Virus record (IMG/VR): IMGVR_UViG_3300020055_000205
Coordinates: 1 to 20,483 of that record
Source of the DNA: a virus
Reading direction: 5' to 3' (one strand)
Length of the DNA stretch: 20,483 nucleotides
The number at the start of each line of letters is the position of its first letter. Within the stretch, counting starts at the first letter, position 1. The notes beneath the pieces were generated by a model. That model saw only the letters and a program-made list of their open reading frames with translations. It had not been told where the DNA came from and ran no database searches. Position numbers and translations under genes: made by a program. This document shows positions 1 to 9,376 of the stretch, in pieces.

Positions 1-288
1 TATCAACGCTTTTATTTCAGCGTCATTTAAACCTAAGTCTTTTAGTTTTTGTTTGCCTGTTGATGCGTCTGTTTCTTTTTGTGTTTCTGCATCTTTTAAT
101 TCTTGTATCTTTGCATTTACTTCAGCTTCAGTTGGCATAGTTGCACCATCTTTAATAATCTTAATGTGTTGGTATTGCATACGTTCAGAGTTAGGAATTT
201 TATTTCCATTGTCATCATGTGTTTTCCAGCCGTACCAGTTACCACCATTGAAAGTATGTAATGCGTCTTGTAAATAATCTCTATTCAT
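1..288 (-). CDS. small protein downstream of tail fibres, cut by window edge
   Basis: The reading frame opens with ATG at 288 and stays open for 96 codons to the window edge, so the C-terminus is missing. It starts one base after the TAG stop of the fibre gene to its right. A GGAG sits 9 bases before the ATG, inside that gene's end. The N-terminal part is aromatic and polar (MNRDYLQDAL, GGNWYGW). A Lys/Glu-rich helical part follows (MPTEAEVNAKIQEL), then KLKDLGLNDAEIKALI, which looks like the usual end of such proteins, so perhaps only a few residues are lost. I recognise this layout from small proteins that follow fibre genes in marine podoviruses. Function is unknown; a fibre-associated or chaperone-like role is only suggested by position. 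Confidence 0.75.
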   Translation of the reverse strand, partial: MNRDYLQDALHTFNGGNWYGWKTHDDNGNKIPNSERMQYQHIKIIKDGATMPTEAEVNAKIQELKDAETQKETDASTGKQKLKDLGLNDAEIKALI

Positions 289-289
289 T

Positions 290-1105
290 CTATGTGTCTC
301 CTAGTCTAACAAATGTAAATCCTGTAAGCTGTCGATTTGTTGCACCAGCAACATTTAAATTTCCAGCAGTTTGTTGTCTTACATGAAATTTTACTTTGTC
401 ATTTGAAATATCAGTTACATCAAAAATATACATACAAGTGGTATTAGCTTCTTCTGCTGTTCCTAAAATTGCACCATAACTTGATGCTCTCCTATTGTAA
501 GATGAGTTATCTGTTGTTACATAAATTTCTAAACCAACAAATTGATGTGTTACTGAACCATTTTGATAAAACGCACCAGTTCCAGTTATCAAATAAATAC
601 CAGTTGATGGAAATGAAAAAACGCCAGAACTTTCAGACATTCCTGTGCCAATACTTCCAGCATCTGAAGTATCAGCTTTTTCAAGATTTGTAGTTAAAAA
701 AGTATTTGTAGAAGTAACAGTAACTGAACTTAATCTCCATTGTTCTGCCATTGTAATTGTATTAACACCACTTGCTAATTTGCTTTCAGCTATTGTTCCG
801 TCAACTATCATAGCATTTGTAACTGAACCAGATGCTGGAGTTACTGTTTGAACAGCTTTACCAAGAAATACTGCATACATTGTATCAGTAGCTGAAGTTG
901 CAGCAGATAGAGTTAAAGATGTGCCACTAGCTGTATAAGCATAAGAACTTCCAGGTTGTTGAACAACATTATTAATTACAAGTCTTATTTCGTTTTCATT
1001 GGCTACAGAATAGTCTAGCGTATATGAAGTTGTTGCACTTGTTGTAAAGTGCTGAACTGCAAAGCTAGTGTAGCTTAAAGCTGGTGTATTTCCTAAATAA
1101 CCCAT
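290..1105 (-). CDS. tail fibre / virion protein with C1q-like C-terminal domain
   Basis: A 271-aa beta-rich protein with no signal peptide. Residues 1-110 form a module I recognise from marine phage fibres (MGYLGNTPA, FTTSATTSYTLDYSVANEN, VINNVVQQPGSSY). It is followed by a linker (SVTNAMIVDGTIAESKLASG) of the kind that joins fibre segments. Residues about 120-271 look like a C1q/TNF-type jelly roll: GVFSFPSTGIYLITGTGAF at 161-179, then alternating strands, ending in GFTFVRLGD. C1q-like domains in phage fibres are normally trimeric receptor-binding heads, so this is a good candidate for the distal host-recognition protein. Its ATG overlaps the stop of the 107-aa gene as TAATG, implying coupled translation. 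The fold is inferred from the strand pattern, not from alignment. Confidence 0.85.
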   Translation of the reverse strand: MGYLGNTPALSYTSFAVQHFTTSATTSYTLDYSVANENEIRLVINNVVQQPGSSYAYTASGTSLTLSAATSATDTMYAVFLGKAVQTVTPASGSVTNAMIVDGTIAESKLASGVNTITMAEQWRLSSVTVTSTNTFLTTNLEKADTSDAGSIGTGMSESSGVFSFPSTGIYLITGTGAFYQNGSVTHQFVGLEIYVTTDNSSYNRRASSYGAILGTAEEANTTCMYIFDVTDISNDKVKFHVRQQTAGNLNVAGATNRQLTGFTFVRLGDT

Positions 1106-1428
1106 TATGCAATATCCGTTAATAATGAAACAACAACATCTGCATTACCTGAAGCATTATCAGATTTGACTTTAACTGCTCCACCAGAAGGAATAACAAC
1201 TTTTCCAGAAATAACTTCAAAAGCTGATCCAACAGGTATAGGACATTCTTTGATTAAATATCTATCATTAGATCCGTCATTTAAAACAACGTCTACTAAA
1301 ATAGAAGATCCACCAGTATTTGATACTAAACAACCAATCATAATTTGTTTGTTAGCTGTAGTAGTAACTACTGTAGTCAAAGAATTGTTAGCCAATCTTG
1401 CATTTGTTGAACTAAAATTGTTTGCCAT
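1105..1428 (-). CDS. small virion structural protein (107 aa)
   Basis: A 107-aa beta-rich protein with few charges, starting MANNFSSTNARLANNSLT. The middle (IMIGCLVSNTGGSSILVDVV) and end (KSDNASGNADVVVSLLTDI) alternate hydrophobic strands and polar turns, as in small immunoglobulin-like or decoration-type phage proteins. Similar small proteins sit between fibre genes in marine phages, from memory. It has its own strong AAGGAG ribosome site 7 bases before the ATG, in the only gap of the fibre region (13 bases). That suggests a product needed in many copies. Its stop overlaps the start of the C1q-like fibre gene (TAATG). It may decorate the virion, act as a fibre collar, or help fibre assembly; the sequence does not decide. 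Confidence 0.8.
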   Translation of the reverse strand: MANNFSSTNARLANNSLTTVVTTTANKQIMIGCLVSNTGGSSILVDVVLNDGSNDRYLIKECPIPVGSAFEVISGKVVIPSGGAVKVKSDNASGNADVVVSLLTDIA

Positions 1429-1441
1429 ATTTTCTCCTTAA

Positions 1442-2854
1442 TTATCCTAATGCAATTGCAAAGGGAATACTATTATCTGTAGCAGCAATAGATAAAGTCT
1501 CATTACCACCATCATTTGTTTCTGTAAACGTCACATTTGTACCTGCAACTAATTTACCATTTAAAAATCCTGCAGTTGTATCATTAGCAGATACTTTTGT
1601 TTTTACATCAGTATCAGCAACAATTGCTACCCAAGCAGATCCATTATAATATTTAAGTTCATTAGATGTAGAATTGTAAAATAGATCACCTTCATCTAAT
1701 GATGTAGATGGATCTGAACTACCTATTCTGTATTGATTAGCAAAAGTATTAACATCAGTAATATTTGATGCAACAGTAGTTACATTTGATGCTATTCCTG
1801 CAACAGAAGTAACATCAGAAGCTATACCTGCTACTGAAGTTACATTTGATGAAATACCAGCAACCGTAGTAACATTTCCAGATATTCCAGCGACTGTAGT
1901 TACATTAGCAGCTATTGGGCCAACTTGTCCTACTTCTGTAGATATACCTGCAACAGTTTGTATATCTGAAGAATCTCCTGCCACAGTAGTAACATTACTA
2001 GAAATACCTGCAACAGTAGTTACATTTGCTGATATTCCACCTACTGTGTTTACATTAGCTATATTATTTCCTACAGTATTTACATTAGTTATTGAACCTG
2101 CAACTGTATCTATTTCTGGAGTTGCTTCTTGTAAATCTGATGCAACAGTTTCTATTTCGGAAACAGCTTCATTTAAATCATTTGCAACAGTTACAATATC
2201 TGCAATGTTTGTTGCAACTGTATTAATATTAGTTATGTTTGTAGCTACCGTATTGATATTTGTAACTGCACCTGCAACTGCTGTAACATTAGATGCAATA
2301 CCACTAACTGTAGTTACATCACTAGCTATTCCTGCAATTGTTGTAATATCTGTAATGTCTTGTGCAAATTCTAAACCATTACCAGAACTGTTTACTGATA
2401 ATACTTTATTAGCTGCAAGGTTTGGAAATGTAATATCAAATGTATTTGCTGTAGTAGCAGCAGCTTTTGGAGAAAATTTTAAATCTCTTTCTAGCTGTTG
2501 ACACATAGCTATAATTTTATCTAATTCATCATTTAAAGAACTAATTTGAAATGCACCAGATGTAGGAAAGTCAGTAGATCTAGCAATTGCTAAATCTCTA
2601 AAAATAGTTATTACATCATTAAGAGTAGCCCCACTCCCCCCTAATGTAATTGATCCACCACCAGAAACTCCTGCTCCAGATACCGAATATTGAGAAGCAC
2701 TTGATGGTGATGCATTAAATGTTAGTTGGCTTGTGCCATTAAATACTTTAATGTCTGCAGTTGTAAAAAACTCAAATGGCACTGCAAAACTAGTTTGTCC
2801 ACTTGTTGCTGTATATTGAACTCGAGGTTCTGTATCAGAAATAGTAATAGCCAT
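1442..2854 (-). CDS. tail fibre, T7 gp17-like N-terminus with repeat stalk
   Basis: A 470-aa fibre. Residues 1-130 match the T7-type tail fibre N-terminal domain that docks on the gp11/gp12 tail complex: early VQYTATSGQTSFAVPFEFF, then VITIFRDLAIARSTDFPTSG, then the NDELDKIIAMCQQLERDLK helix. Residues about 167-370 are a stalk of near-perfect 10-residue units of the VTTVAGISSN type, with two 14-residue units, likely a trimeric beta-helix or coiled stalk. Residues 371-410 (IGSSDPSTSLDEGDLFYN, ELKYYNGSAWVAI) form a short module common in phage fibres, followed by a beta-rich tip to 470. The ATG overlaps the preceding stop (TAATG) and has an AAAGGA 8 bases upstream. Because the C-terminal part is short, the neighbouring 271-aa fibre may carry the main receptor-binding head. 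Confidence 0.9.
   Translation of the reverse strand: MAITISDTEPRVQYTATSGQTSFAVPFEFFTTADIKVFNGTSQLTFNASPSSASQYSVSGAGVSGGGSITLGGSGATLNDVITIFRDLAIARSTDFPTSGAFQISSLNDELDKIIAMCQQLERDLKFSPKAAATTANTFDITFPNLAANKVLSVNSSGNGLEFAQDITDITTIAGIASDVTTVSGIASNVTAVAGAVTNINTVATNITNINTVATNIADIVTVANDLNEAVSEIETVASDLQEATPEIDTVAGSITNVNTVGNNIANVNTVGGISANVTTVAGISSNVTTVAGDSSDIQTVAGISTEVGQVGPIAANVTTVAGISGNVTTVAGISSNVTSVAGIASDVTSVAGIASNVTTVASNITDVNTFANQYRIGSSDPSTSLDEGDLFYNSTSNELKYYNGSAWVAIVADTDVKTKVSANDTTAGFLNGKLVAGTNVTFTETNDGGNETLSIAATDNSIPFAIALG
1745..2356 (-). repeat. 30-bp-period repeat encoding the fibre stalk
   Basis: Inside the fibre gene, about twenty tandem units encode a 10-residue consensus (V/I)-T-T-V-A-G-I-S-S-N, giving a 30-base period; for example residues 271-280, 281-290, 321-330 and 331-340 are almost identical. 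Two longer 14-residue units (residues about 225-252) carry acidic helical inserts (NDLNEAVSEIETVA, SDLQEATPEIDTVA). At DNA level the units are diverged at third positions, so identity is kept at protein level by selection rather than by recent duplication. Confidence 0.85.
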
Positions 2855-5800
2855 TAATGTAATCCTTTTTGAATATCGTCAAATAACCAATCAAGATACC
2901 ATACATTTTGAAATGGTATTAACCTACGCACATTTTTTGCACTGTGATGGTTATATTGATTCCCACCAACATCATACAAGATGTCAAATATATTATAAAT
3001 TTGTCCACCTGTTGGCCCAGCTAATGTTCCAGCTTTCCATCTGTTAGAAGATCCATATGGTCTATCTTCTCCAAACATTGGGCCAATACCAAATCTGTTA
3101 TCTGTTAAAGTTTCTATTGCTTTATTAATATCTGTATATATTCCTGCTAAACCAGATCTATCAAAACCATTTAATAATTTAGTAGTTAATGATTGTTTAG
3201 AATAATCTCTACCAAATCTAAACTCTGTATATATTTTATCTATAATCATACCTGATCCTACTAATAATAATGAACCAAACATAAAATCCATATCTTGTTC
3301 TTGCATACCTCTCATTAACATTCTTTGATTTGCACCAATTGCAAATTTTTTAAACTGAGTTAATAAACTACCTAACTCTGTACTCATAAATAGTGGAGTA
3401 TCTCCTAATCCTGGAGTAACAATAGTAATATTTATATCTTTATTAAGTGCTGCACCAAAAGCATCTACTGCTTGTGCATCTTCCCACTTAGCAGTATTAG
3501 CCATAAAATTATGTTTAGTTTTTTCACCATGTTTTTCAAATTGAACAGCTATTCTTCTAGCCATATCTTGATCTATACCAGAAGATGATAATGCAGTTTT
3601 CCATTTATCTGGTAAAGAACCTTTAGTCCATCTAATAGAATCTTCAATAATTCTAGAACCAATAGTAACAGATGCCATAGACTTAGCCATTTCTGTCCAT
3701 CTAGACATAAGGTTTACATACATAAAATTAATAGCTGATAGTTTACCCATACCACTTTCAAGCTTAGATGTAATTCCAAACATATCACCAACGTCTGCAA
3801 ATAACATAGCTCTTTGACCTGTAACCATATCAACAGCTTCACCAAATGATTGAGCTTCTTTTTTACCCATATTGTAAATTGTTTTACCATCTAAAAAATC
3901 AGAAAACATTTCAAATTGAGTTTTAAATCCACGTTTTATACCAGATGTCATAACAACACGAGCAACGTCTGGTATTGCAGCTGCAAAACCTGTAAGCATA
4001 GTTAATGCATTATAATGTTTAGCTGTTCTCATAGCTTGTGATGTCCAAGAATGAGGATTAGAAGGTAATCCATAAGTACCTCTAATTAATTCTATAGAAG
4101 CTTCTAAATCAGACAAAACTTTATCTCTTTCTTTAAAGATTGGTTTTCTTTTTTCTTTTAATGTATTTCTAATCCAATCTGCTTTTGCTTTACCTTTAAG
4201 ATTTTTTGGAGCTGTTACTGATATACTTTGTGCTTTAATATTAAATTCATTATTAATTGTCATTAATCCAGGATTAAAACCTGACATTTCACCATCTAAA
4301 AAATATTTAACTCCTAATCCATTTGGATCACCATATTTTTGAGTAAGAAGAATATCTGGTATTATTTGTCTAGCATAAGCTTTTTGTAATGCAAAAATAT
4401 CACTTAAAATAAATCCACCATCTAATAATTCTTCTTGAGCTATTCTATCTAAATTTAATTCTCTAGCTCTAACAGATCTAGCATATCTTGGTCTATTAAA
4501 TGCATATCTTTCTGTAAGATCTCCCATTGTTTTTTCAAATCTAACAAATGGAAAATGATTAGATAAATCTTTAACTAATTGATTTAATTTAGATTCATTA
4601 ATAGTAATTTTAGCTCTTTGAAAATGTCCTCTAATAATTTCTTTAAATTTTTCAGGACTTTTTTCAATAGCATTTTTGACATAAATAATATTAATATAAT
4701 CATTAACTCCACGTTTTTTAACATTAGCTAGTCTTTGAGTTAATTTATCTATTTGATTTTCTATTTTAGATATATTCCATGTAGTTTTTACATTATCTAC
4801 TTTAGATGTATAATTTCTAAATGTTTCACCTTTTTTTCTCATTGCATCTAATTGACTTTTCCAAAATAATAATTCAGTTTCTACTGGCATTTCTCTAATA
4901 CCTAACTGTTGTACTTTTTCAAATAATGGCCCATAAACTTTATCTTGAGTATGTCTAGCTGCTGCTGATACTTCTTGTATAGGATGTGAAAAACCATTTA
5001 ATCTAGCTCTAGTAACTTCATGACTAAATTGTGCTAATGACATTCTATCCATAAATCCACCAGGAGTATCTTTAGTTAATTTATTGTGAAGATTTAAACC
5101 TAAATCTGTTTTTGGAACTGCACGAGATCCTTGTATTCTAGCAATATATTTTTGAAATTCATCTTTAATTAATTTATGAGATTCTATTTCACCTACTCTC
5201 ATCATACGCATATCTGTTTCAATTGATTTACCTGAAGATTGAAATCCCCATTCTTTAGTATTTTTTAATTTTAATAAAGGTGTATCTAAAAGATCACCAA
5301 TCATTTTTCTTGCAGTTAAAGATGTGTTTTGTTTAATTAATCTAAATACAGGAGTCCATGGCCCTTCTTCACCAAATACACCTAAATTACTTTTAACAAA
5401 AGTTTCTCCTTCCATTTTTTGTTTAGTTGTCATTTTGGTTTTGAAAATTCCTTCAGCACCAACTCCAGAAGGTTGTGGATCAGTTTTATTTGGATTTACA
5501 AATGTTCCATCAACAGCAATATCATTTTGCTTAACAGTTTTGTTTCCAATAAATTGATCGTCTAATTGTTTTAAATTTTTTTGTACATTCAAAGGAACTT
5601 TTGCAGTTAATTTATTAACTAAAAAAGGAAGCGTATAACCCCAAGCAGCTACCATAGGAACCATAGAATCATCTCTAAATGGATCAATATTTTGTTTTAC
5701 AATTTCTTCACCTAACATAGCAGTACCAGCTATTCTTGCAGTTTGGCCTATTTTTGTAAAAAATAAATAACTTGATGGATCTAATATTGCTCCAGTTAAT

Positions 5801-6120
5801 CTACCAATCATATACCAAGGACTTTCTTTATTAACTTCATTATATCTTTTTATTTTATTTAAAGTTGCTGCAGTTTCAGCACTACTTTGACTAAAATAAA
5901 AATGATGCATTAAAGATTCATAACCGTTTAATTGTGGATCACTAGATGGATTATAATTTTCTTCTGGAGTAAAATCTGCATTATTTAATAAATTTTTTGC
6001 AGCAATCATTGAAAGGTTTTCTTGTTTAAAACCATCCCAAAATGCTGACATGCTATAATCTTTAGGATCTTCTTTTTTAGCAATAATAGTATTTTGATTA
6101 ATAGGTGTAATAAATTCCAT
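2854..6120 (-). CDS. large internal virion (DNA-ejection) protein, gp16-like
   Basis: A 1088-aa protein, the last core/ejection gene before the fibres, where T7 has gp16. The N-terminal 100 residues include SDPQLNGYESL and SSAETAATLNKI, which I recognise from gp16-type proteins of marine podoviruses. The middle is long, charged and helical (about 280-560). Hydrophobic stretches lie near 150-168, near 698-722 (LTMLTGFAAAIPDVARVVM) and at 944-964 (FMFGSLLLVGSGMIIDKIY); such segments suit a protein that enters the cell envelope during ejection. The C-terminus has GPTGGQIYNIFD and RRLIPFQNVWYLDWLFD (about 1066-1081), a typical ending of large podoviral core proteins. No transglycosylase motif was seen at its N-terminus, unlike T7 gp16. 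Start and stop both overlap neighbours as TAATG. Assignment rests on order, size and motifs. Confidence 0.8.
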   Translation of the reverse strand: MEFITPINQNTIIAKKEDPKDYSMSAFWDGFKQENLSMIAAKNLLNNADFTPEENYNPSSDPQLNGYESLMHHFYFSQSSAETAATLNKIKRYNEVNKESPWYMIGRLTGAILDPSSYLFFTKIGQTARIAGTAMLGEEIVKQNIDPFRDDSMVPMVAAWGYTLPFLVNKLTAKVPLNVQKNLKQLDDQFIGNKTVKQNDIAVDGTFVNPNKTDPQPSGVGAEGIFKTKMTTKQKMEGETFVKSNLGVFGEEGPWTPVFRLIKQNTSLTARKMIGDLLDTPLLKLKNTKEWGFQSSGKSIETDMRMMRVGEIESHKLIKDEFQKYIARIQGSRAVPKTDLGLNLHNKLTKDTPGGFMDRMSLAQFSHEVTRARLNGFSHPIQEVSAAARHTQDKVYGPLFEKVQQLGIREMPVETELLFWKSQLDAMRKKGETFRNYTSKVDNVKTTWNISKIENQIDKLTQRLANVKKRGVNDYINIIYVKNAIEKSPEKFKEIIRGHFQRAKITINESKLNQLVKDLSNHFPFVRFEKTMGDLTERYAFNRPRYARSVRARELNLDRIAQEELLDGGFILSDIFALQKAYARQIIPDILLTQKYGDPNGLGVKYFLDGEMSGFNPGLMTINNEFNIKAQSISVTAPKNLKGKAKADWIRNTLKEKRKPIFKERDKVLSDLEASIELIRGTYGLPSNPHSWTSQAMRTAKHYNALTMLTGFAAAIPDVARVVMTSGIKRGFKTQFEMFSDFLDGKTIYNMGKKEAQSFGEAVDMVTGQRAMLFADVGDMFGITSKLESGMGKLSAINFMYVNLMSRWTEMAKSMASVTIGSRIIEDSIRWTKGSLPDKWKTALSSSGIDQDMARRIAVQFEKHGEKTKHNFMANTAKWEDAQAVDAFGAALNKDINITIVTPGLGDTPLFMSTELGSLLTQFKKFAIGANQRMLMRGMQEQDMDFMFGSLLLVGSGMIIDKIYTEFRFGRDYSKQSLTTKLLNGFDRSGLAGIYTDINKAIETLTDNRFGIGPMFGEDRPYGSSNRWKAGTLAGPTGGQIYNIFDILYDVGGNQYNHHSAKNVRRLIPFQNVWYLDWLFDDIQKGLH

Positions 6121-9100
6121 TATTGTAATTTACCATCATATGATCTAATACCCATTGAATAACCTTCTCCAATTATTTGCAATGCAACATCAGAATTATA
6201 TTTAGAGTTAAATGCATCTTTTCCTGCTTCATGTTGAACCATAAAATAAATTAATTTTATCATTTGATTTTTATTTAATAAATCAACTTGTGTATCTCTA
6301 TTTAAAATAGGATGATTATCTAATGCATTCATATAAGATGCCATATTTGTAGAGTATTTTGTACCTTTTAATATTTGTTCAATTGTTGGCGTAGATGAAT
6401 ATTCACTTTGTATTGTTTTTCTAATTTTTTTAATACCATCTGTTAAAGATGAATGATTTAAAAATAATCTAGTCATAGCTCTAATACTTTGTTTAGGATG
6501 TGTAAATACAGCTACATTTCTACCATCTCTTTGATATTTTATATCTAATTCACCATCCCAATTTGCAGAAGATAAAGCACCCCAGTTATTTGTTCTTAAT
6601 GTTAAAGGAACTTTATTTCCTTGTTCATCTATTTCTTTATCATAATTATTTTGTACCCAATGTTTAAAGATTACTTCTGCATTTGCATTTGATTTTTTTA
6701 ATTCCCATGGTGGATAACGAGCTTCTAATACTTTTTCAATATCTGATAAATTTTGACTTTTTTCAATTTGTTCATTTAATGATAATTTATTATTTGCTTT
6801 AGTATGTGCTATTCTTAAATCAGATTCTATTTCTCTTAAATCACCTTTAAAACCCATTACTTTAGCTAACCAACCAAAAGGTCTTATATCAGTTGCTAAT
6901 GTTTCTGTTTCTCCAAAAAATTTAGTTTTAACATCAATTGATGGGTGAAATCTAAAATCAGATAAAGAAATACCATTTCTAATTATTGAATGTAATGTTT
7001 TTTTAAACCAAGAATTTTTATTGTATTTTTTACTATCTTTAAATGCATTTGGATTCATAGTTGCAACATCTGACCAATCAAATGCATTTTCTAAATTTTG
7101 AAACCAATCTGTTTTTATCCAATCTTGATATATTTCATCTGTTATTTCATTTACTAATTGATGTTTGCTACCGTATACACCTTCTTTATAATTAACTTTC
7201 ATATCTACAATTGGTGCAAAATGTTCATCAAATGTAACTGCTAAACCTTCTTTTTGATCTAATATAGATAAAGAGTATGCTTGTTTATCTTCATCTGTAT
7301 TATATAATAAAGGTTCAATAGCAATTCTTATATTTCCATTGGGATTTGAAAAATATTGATTTAATAAATTATTTATATCTTCCCATTTACTAGTTCCAAA
7401 TTTTACTTGATTTTCTAATGGAGAGTTCATTGTAAAATTTTTTTTAACAAACCCATATATATCATCATGTCTTACTTCTCCATGTTCAAGCCAAAAAGGT
7501 CTTTTAATTAATTCAGGTGTTCCAGAAAAAGTATATTCATTAATTCCATATCCTAATTCTTTCATTTTATGTGCTGTTTTAGTCCAAGCTGCATTAACAA
7601 GTTTATTATTAGGTATATTTGTAATTTCAGGAATTGTTTCTCCTTGTGACATTGCTGCCATATTTTCTGCAAATATTTTTTTCATTTCATCTTTTGCTGC
7701 AGTAGGTATTAATTTAGCTTCATTATATGCAAACCAAGTTGTTTGATCTGAACTTCTAAACATATGTTTGTGTAATTCATCTCTTTCATCTCTAAATAAA
7801 TTCATTAAAATATGTGGAGTTTGTAATTTATATGAAAGTATATTATCAAATGTTTTATTAAAATTAGGATTTAAAATTAAACTATCTTTTCTTTTAGTAT
7901 AATTTTTATTATCTTTAATAAGATTATTAATTTTTATACCTGCAGTATCAAAATCATTTATACTTATATCATCCATTACTCCATTAGTTATTGATTTTTC
8001 AAACAAATCATTAAATTCTGCATATGGATAAAATTGTTTAGCATATTGATAAATAAATAATTGATTATTAAAATGATCTAAAGAACCTTTAGTAGATAAA
8101 TCTGCTGCTGGATTAACTGTTAAAAATTCTTTTAACCCTTCAGGAAATATATCTTGTTTAGATAAAACATTAAATGCTGTTGTTAAACTATTTGCATTTG
8201 CACCTTTATATTGTATTTGATTTATTCCATTATTTTTTAAAACAAAATCTGCAAATTTTTGTGGATCTACATTATGATCTTGAAATACTATTTGTTCATC
8301 TGGTTTTTGTGAAAATTCAGAAATTAATTTTTGTACTCTATTATTTTCTTCTACAATATCTATTAATTTTTTAAAATCTTCAGAACCATAATCTATTTCT
8401 AATTGAGCTGCTAAATCTGATACTTGTACATTGCCACCTTTAAATTTTTCTCCACTTAATACGTTTCCATATTCTTGTGCAAATTCAAAATTAAAACTTG
8501 TTTTTTTTAATTTACCAACAATTTTTTCTTTACTAAATGCTTCGTATTTATTTTCAATATTATTAATTATTCTTTTTCTATCATCATCATCTTTAAGTAA
8601 TTTATTTACAATATCTGTTACTGGGTTATTTGGATCTAATTCTACATTGTAATCATCATTACCATTAGCAAAATTATATAACCAATTTCTTGCTCCTCTA
8701 TCATTTCCATTATTATCTAATAATTTCATAATGTTTAATCCTCTAGAAACAATAAGAGCTTCTAAATTTTCTTCTACATTATTTATGTGATCTTTATCTG
8801 TTAGTTTACCTAAATTAACTAAATTTATTAAATCTTCATAAGCTAATTCATTTACATTTTTCATGTTTTCTAAATATTTTGCATTAATTGAAGTTGTTCC
8901 AAATTCAACATTTTCTTCATTAAATAAACTCATTGCAAAATCTGATTCTGCTTTCCAATTATTCCAATTAGTTTCTCTATCTCCAAATATTTTATTGTTA
9001 GAAATTTGTCTAAAATTTTTAGATGCAGATAAAATAGAATTTTGACTATATTCAGACAACATTGCATTAGCTTGTATTTTGTATGCATTAGGAATTGTAT

Positions 9101-9374
9101 CTAACAAAGTTTTAGAATAAGTGTCTACTGCTGCTTTCATTCCATTAGGATCATTTTCAAAATCAACTCTAAATTTTTCAAATTGATCTCTAGTTTTTAT
9201 TTGAAAATCTTGAAAAAAATTAGCTTTAGCATTTTGATCTGCTTCTCTTTGTAATCGTTCTAAAGTAGGTTTAAATGCATCTACAGCAATACTTAAATAA
9301 CTAGATGCAGGTACATATGGTGTACTTCCAGGAGCTTGTATTTTATATTGTGTTTTTTCTTTTTTTAATGCCAT
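6120..9374 (-). CDS. large internal virion protein with lysozyme-like C-terminal domain
   Basis: A 1084-aa protein, mostly soluble and helical, rich in Asn, Lys, Asp and Phe, placed where T7 has gp15. The N-terminal 100 residues are helical (VDAFKPTLERLQREADQNAK). A large middle part has no motif I can name. Residues about 924-1055 stand out: LTLRTNNWGALSSANWDG, then VAVFTHPKQSIRAMTRLFL, then STPTIEQILKGTKYSTNMAS and YMNAL. This spacing matches the R-x-N-N-x-G-N/A-L ... F-x-x-P-x-x-(G/S)-x-R-A ... T-I-x-x-I pattern of phage and PRD1-P5-like virion peptidoglycan-degrading domains. I infer that it opens the cell wall during ejection, a job done by gp16 in T7. The start lies 2 bases after the gp14-like stop, with no clear ribosome site. 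Its stop overlaps the next start (TAATG). Confidence 0.75.
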   Translation of the reverse strand: MALKKEKTQYKIQAPGSTPYVPASSYLSIAVDAFKPTLERLQREADQNAKANFFQDFQIKTRDQFEKFRVDFENDPNGMKAAVDTYSKTLLDTIPNAYKIQANAMLSEYSQNSILSASKNFRQISNNKIFGDRETNWNNWKAESDFAMSLFNEENVEFGTTSINAKYLENMKNVNELAYEDLINLVNLGKLTDKDHINNVEENLEALIVSRGLNIMKLLDNNGNDRGARNWLYNFANGNDDYNVELDPNNPVTDIVNKLLKDDDDRKRIINNIENKYEAFSKEKIVGKLKKTSFNFEFAQEYGNVLSGEKFKGGNVQVSDLAAQLEIDYGSEDFKKLIDIVEENNRVQKLISEFSQKPDEQIVFQDHNVDPQKFADFVLKNNGINQIQYKGANANSLTTAFNVLSKQDIFPEGLKEFLTVNPAADLSTKGSLDHFNNQLFIYQYAKQFYPYAEFNDLFEKSITNGVMDDISINDFDTAGIKINNLIKDNKNYTKRKDSLILNPNFNKTFDNILSYKLQTPHILMNLFRDERDELHKHMFRSSDQTTWFAYNEAKLIPTAAKDEMKKIFAENMAAMSQGETIPEITNIPNNKLVNAAWTKTAHKMKELGYGINEYTFSGTPELIKRPFWLEHGEVRHDDIYGFVKKNFTMNSPLENQVKFGTSKWEDINNLLNQYFSNPNGNIRIAIEPLLYNTDEDKQAYSLSILDQKEGLAVTFDEHFAPIVDMKVNYKEGVYGSKHQLVNEITDEIYQDWIKTDWFQNLENAFDWSDVATMNPNAFKDSKKYNKNSWFKKTLHSIIRNGISLSDFRFHPSIDVKTKFFGETETLATDIRPFGWLAKVMGFKGDLREIESDLRIAHTKANNKLSLNEQIEKSQNLSDIEKVLEARYPPWELKKSNANAEVIFKHWVQNNYDKEIDEQGNKVPLTLRTNNWGALSSANWDGELDIKYQRDGRNVAVFTHPKQSIRAMTRLFLNHSSLTDGIKKIRKTIQSEYSSTPTIEQILKGTKYSTNMASYMNALDNHPILNRDTQVDLLNKNQMIKLIYFMVQHEAGKDAFNSKYNSDVALQIIGEGYSMGIRSYDGKLQ

Positions 9375-9376
9375 AA

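Noticed and set aside
2046-2501. A 151-codon plus-strand frame inside the tail fibre gene
   Set aside because: It is the antisense of the 10-residue repeat region; its hydrophobic repeats mirror the fibre repeat and it would be the lone plus-strand gene.
290-2854. A diversity-generating retroelement target in the fibre genes, suggested by the BPP-1-like head order
   Set aside because: No reverse transcriptase, template repeat or adenine-biased variable repeat is visible in the window.
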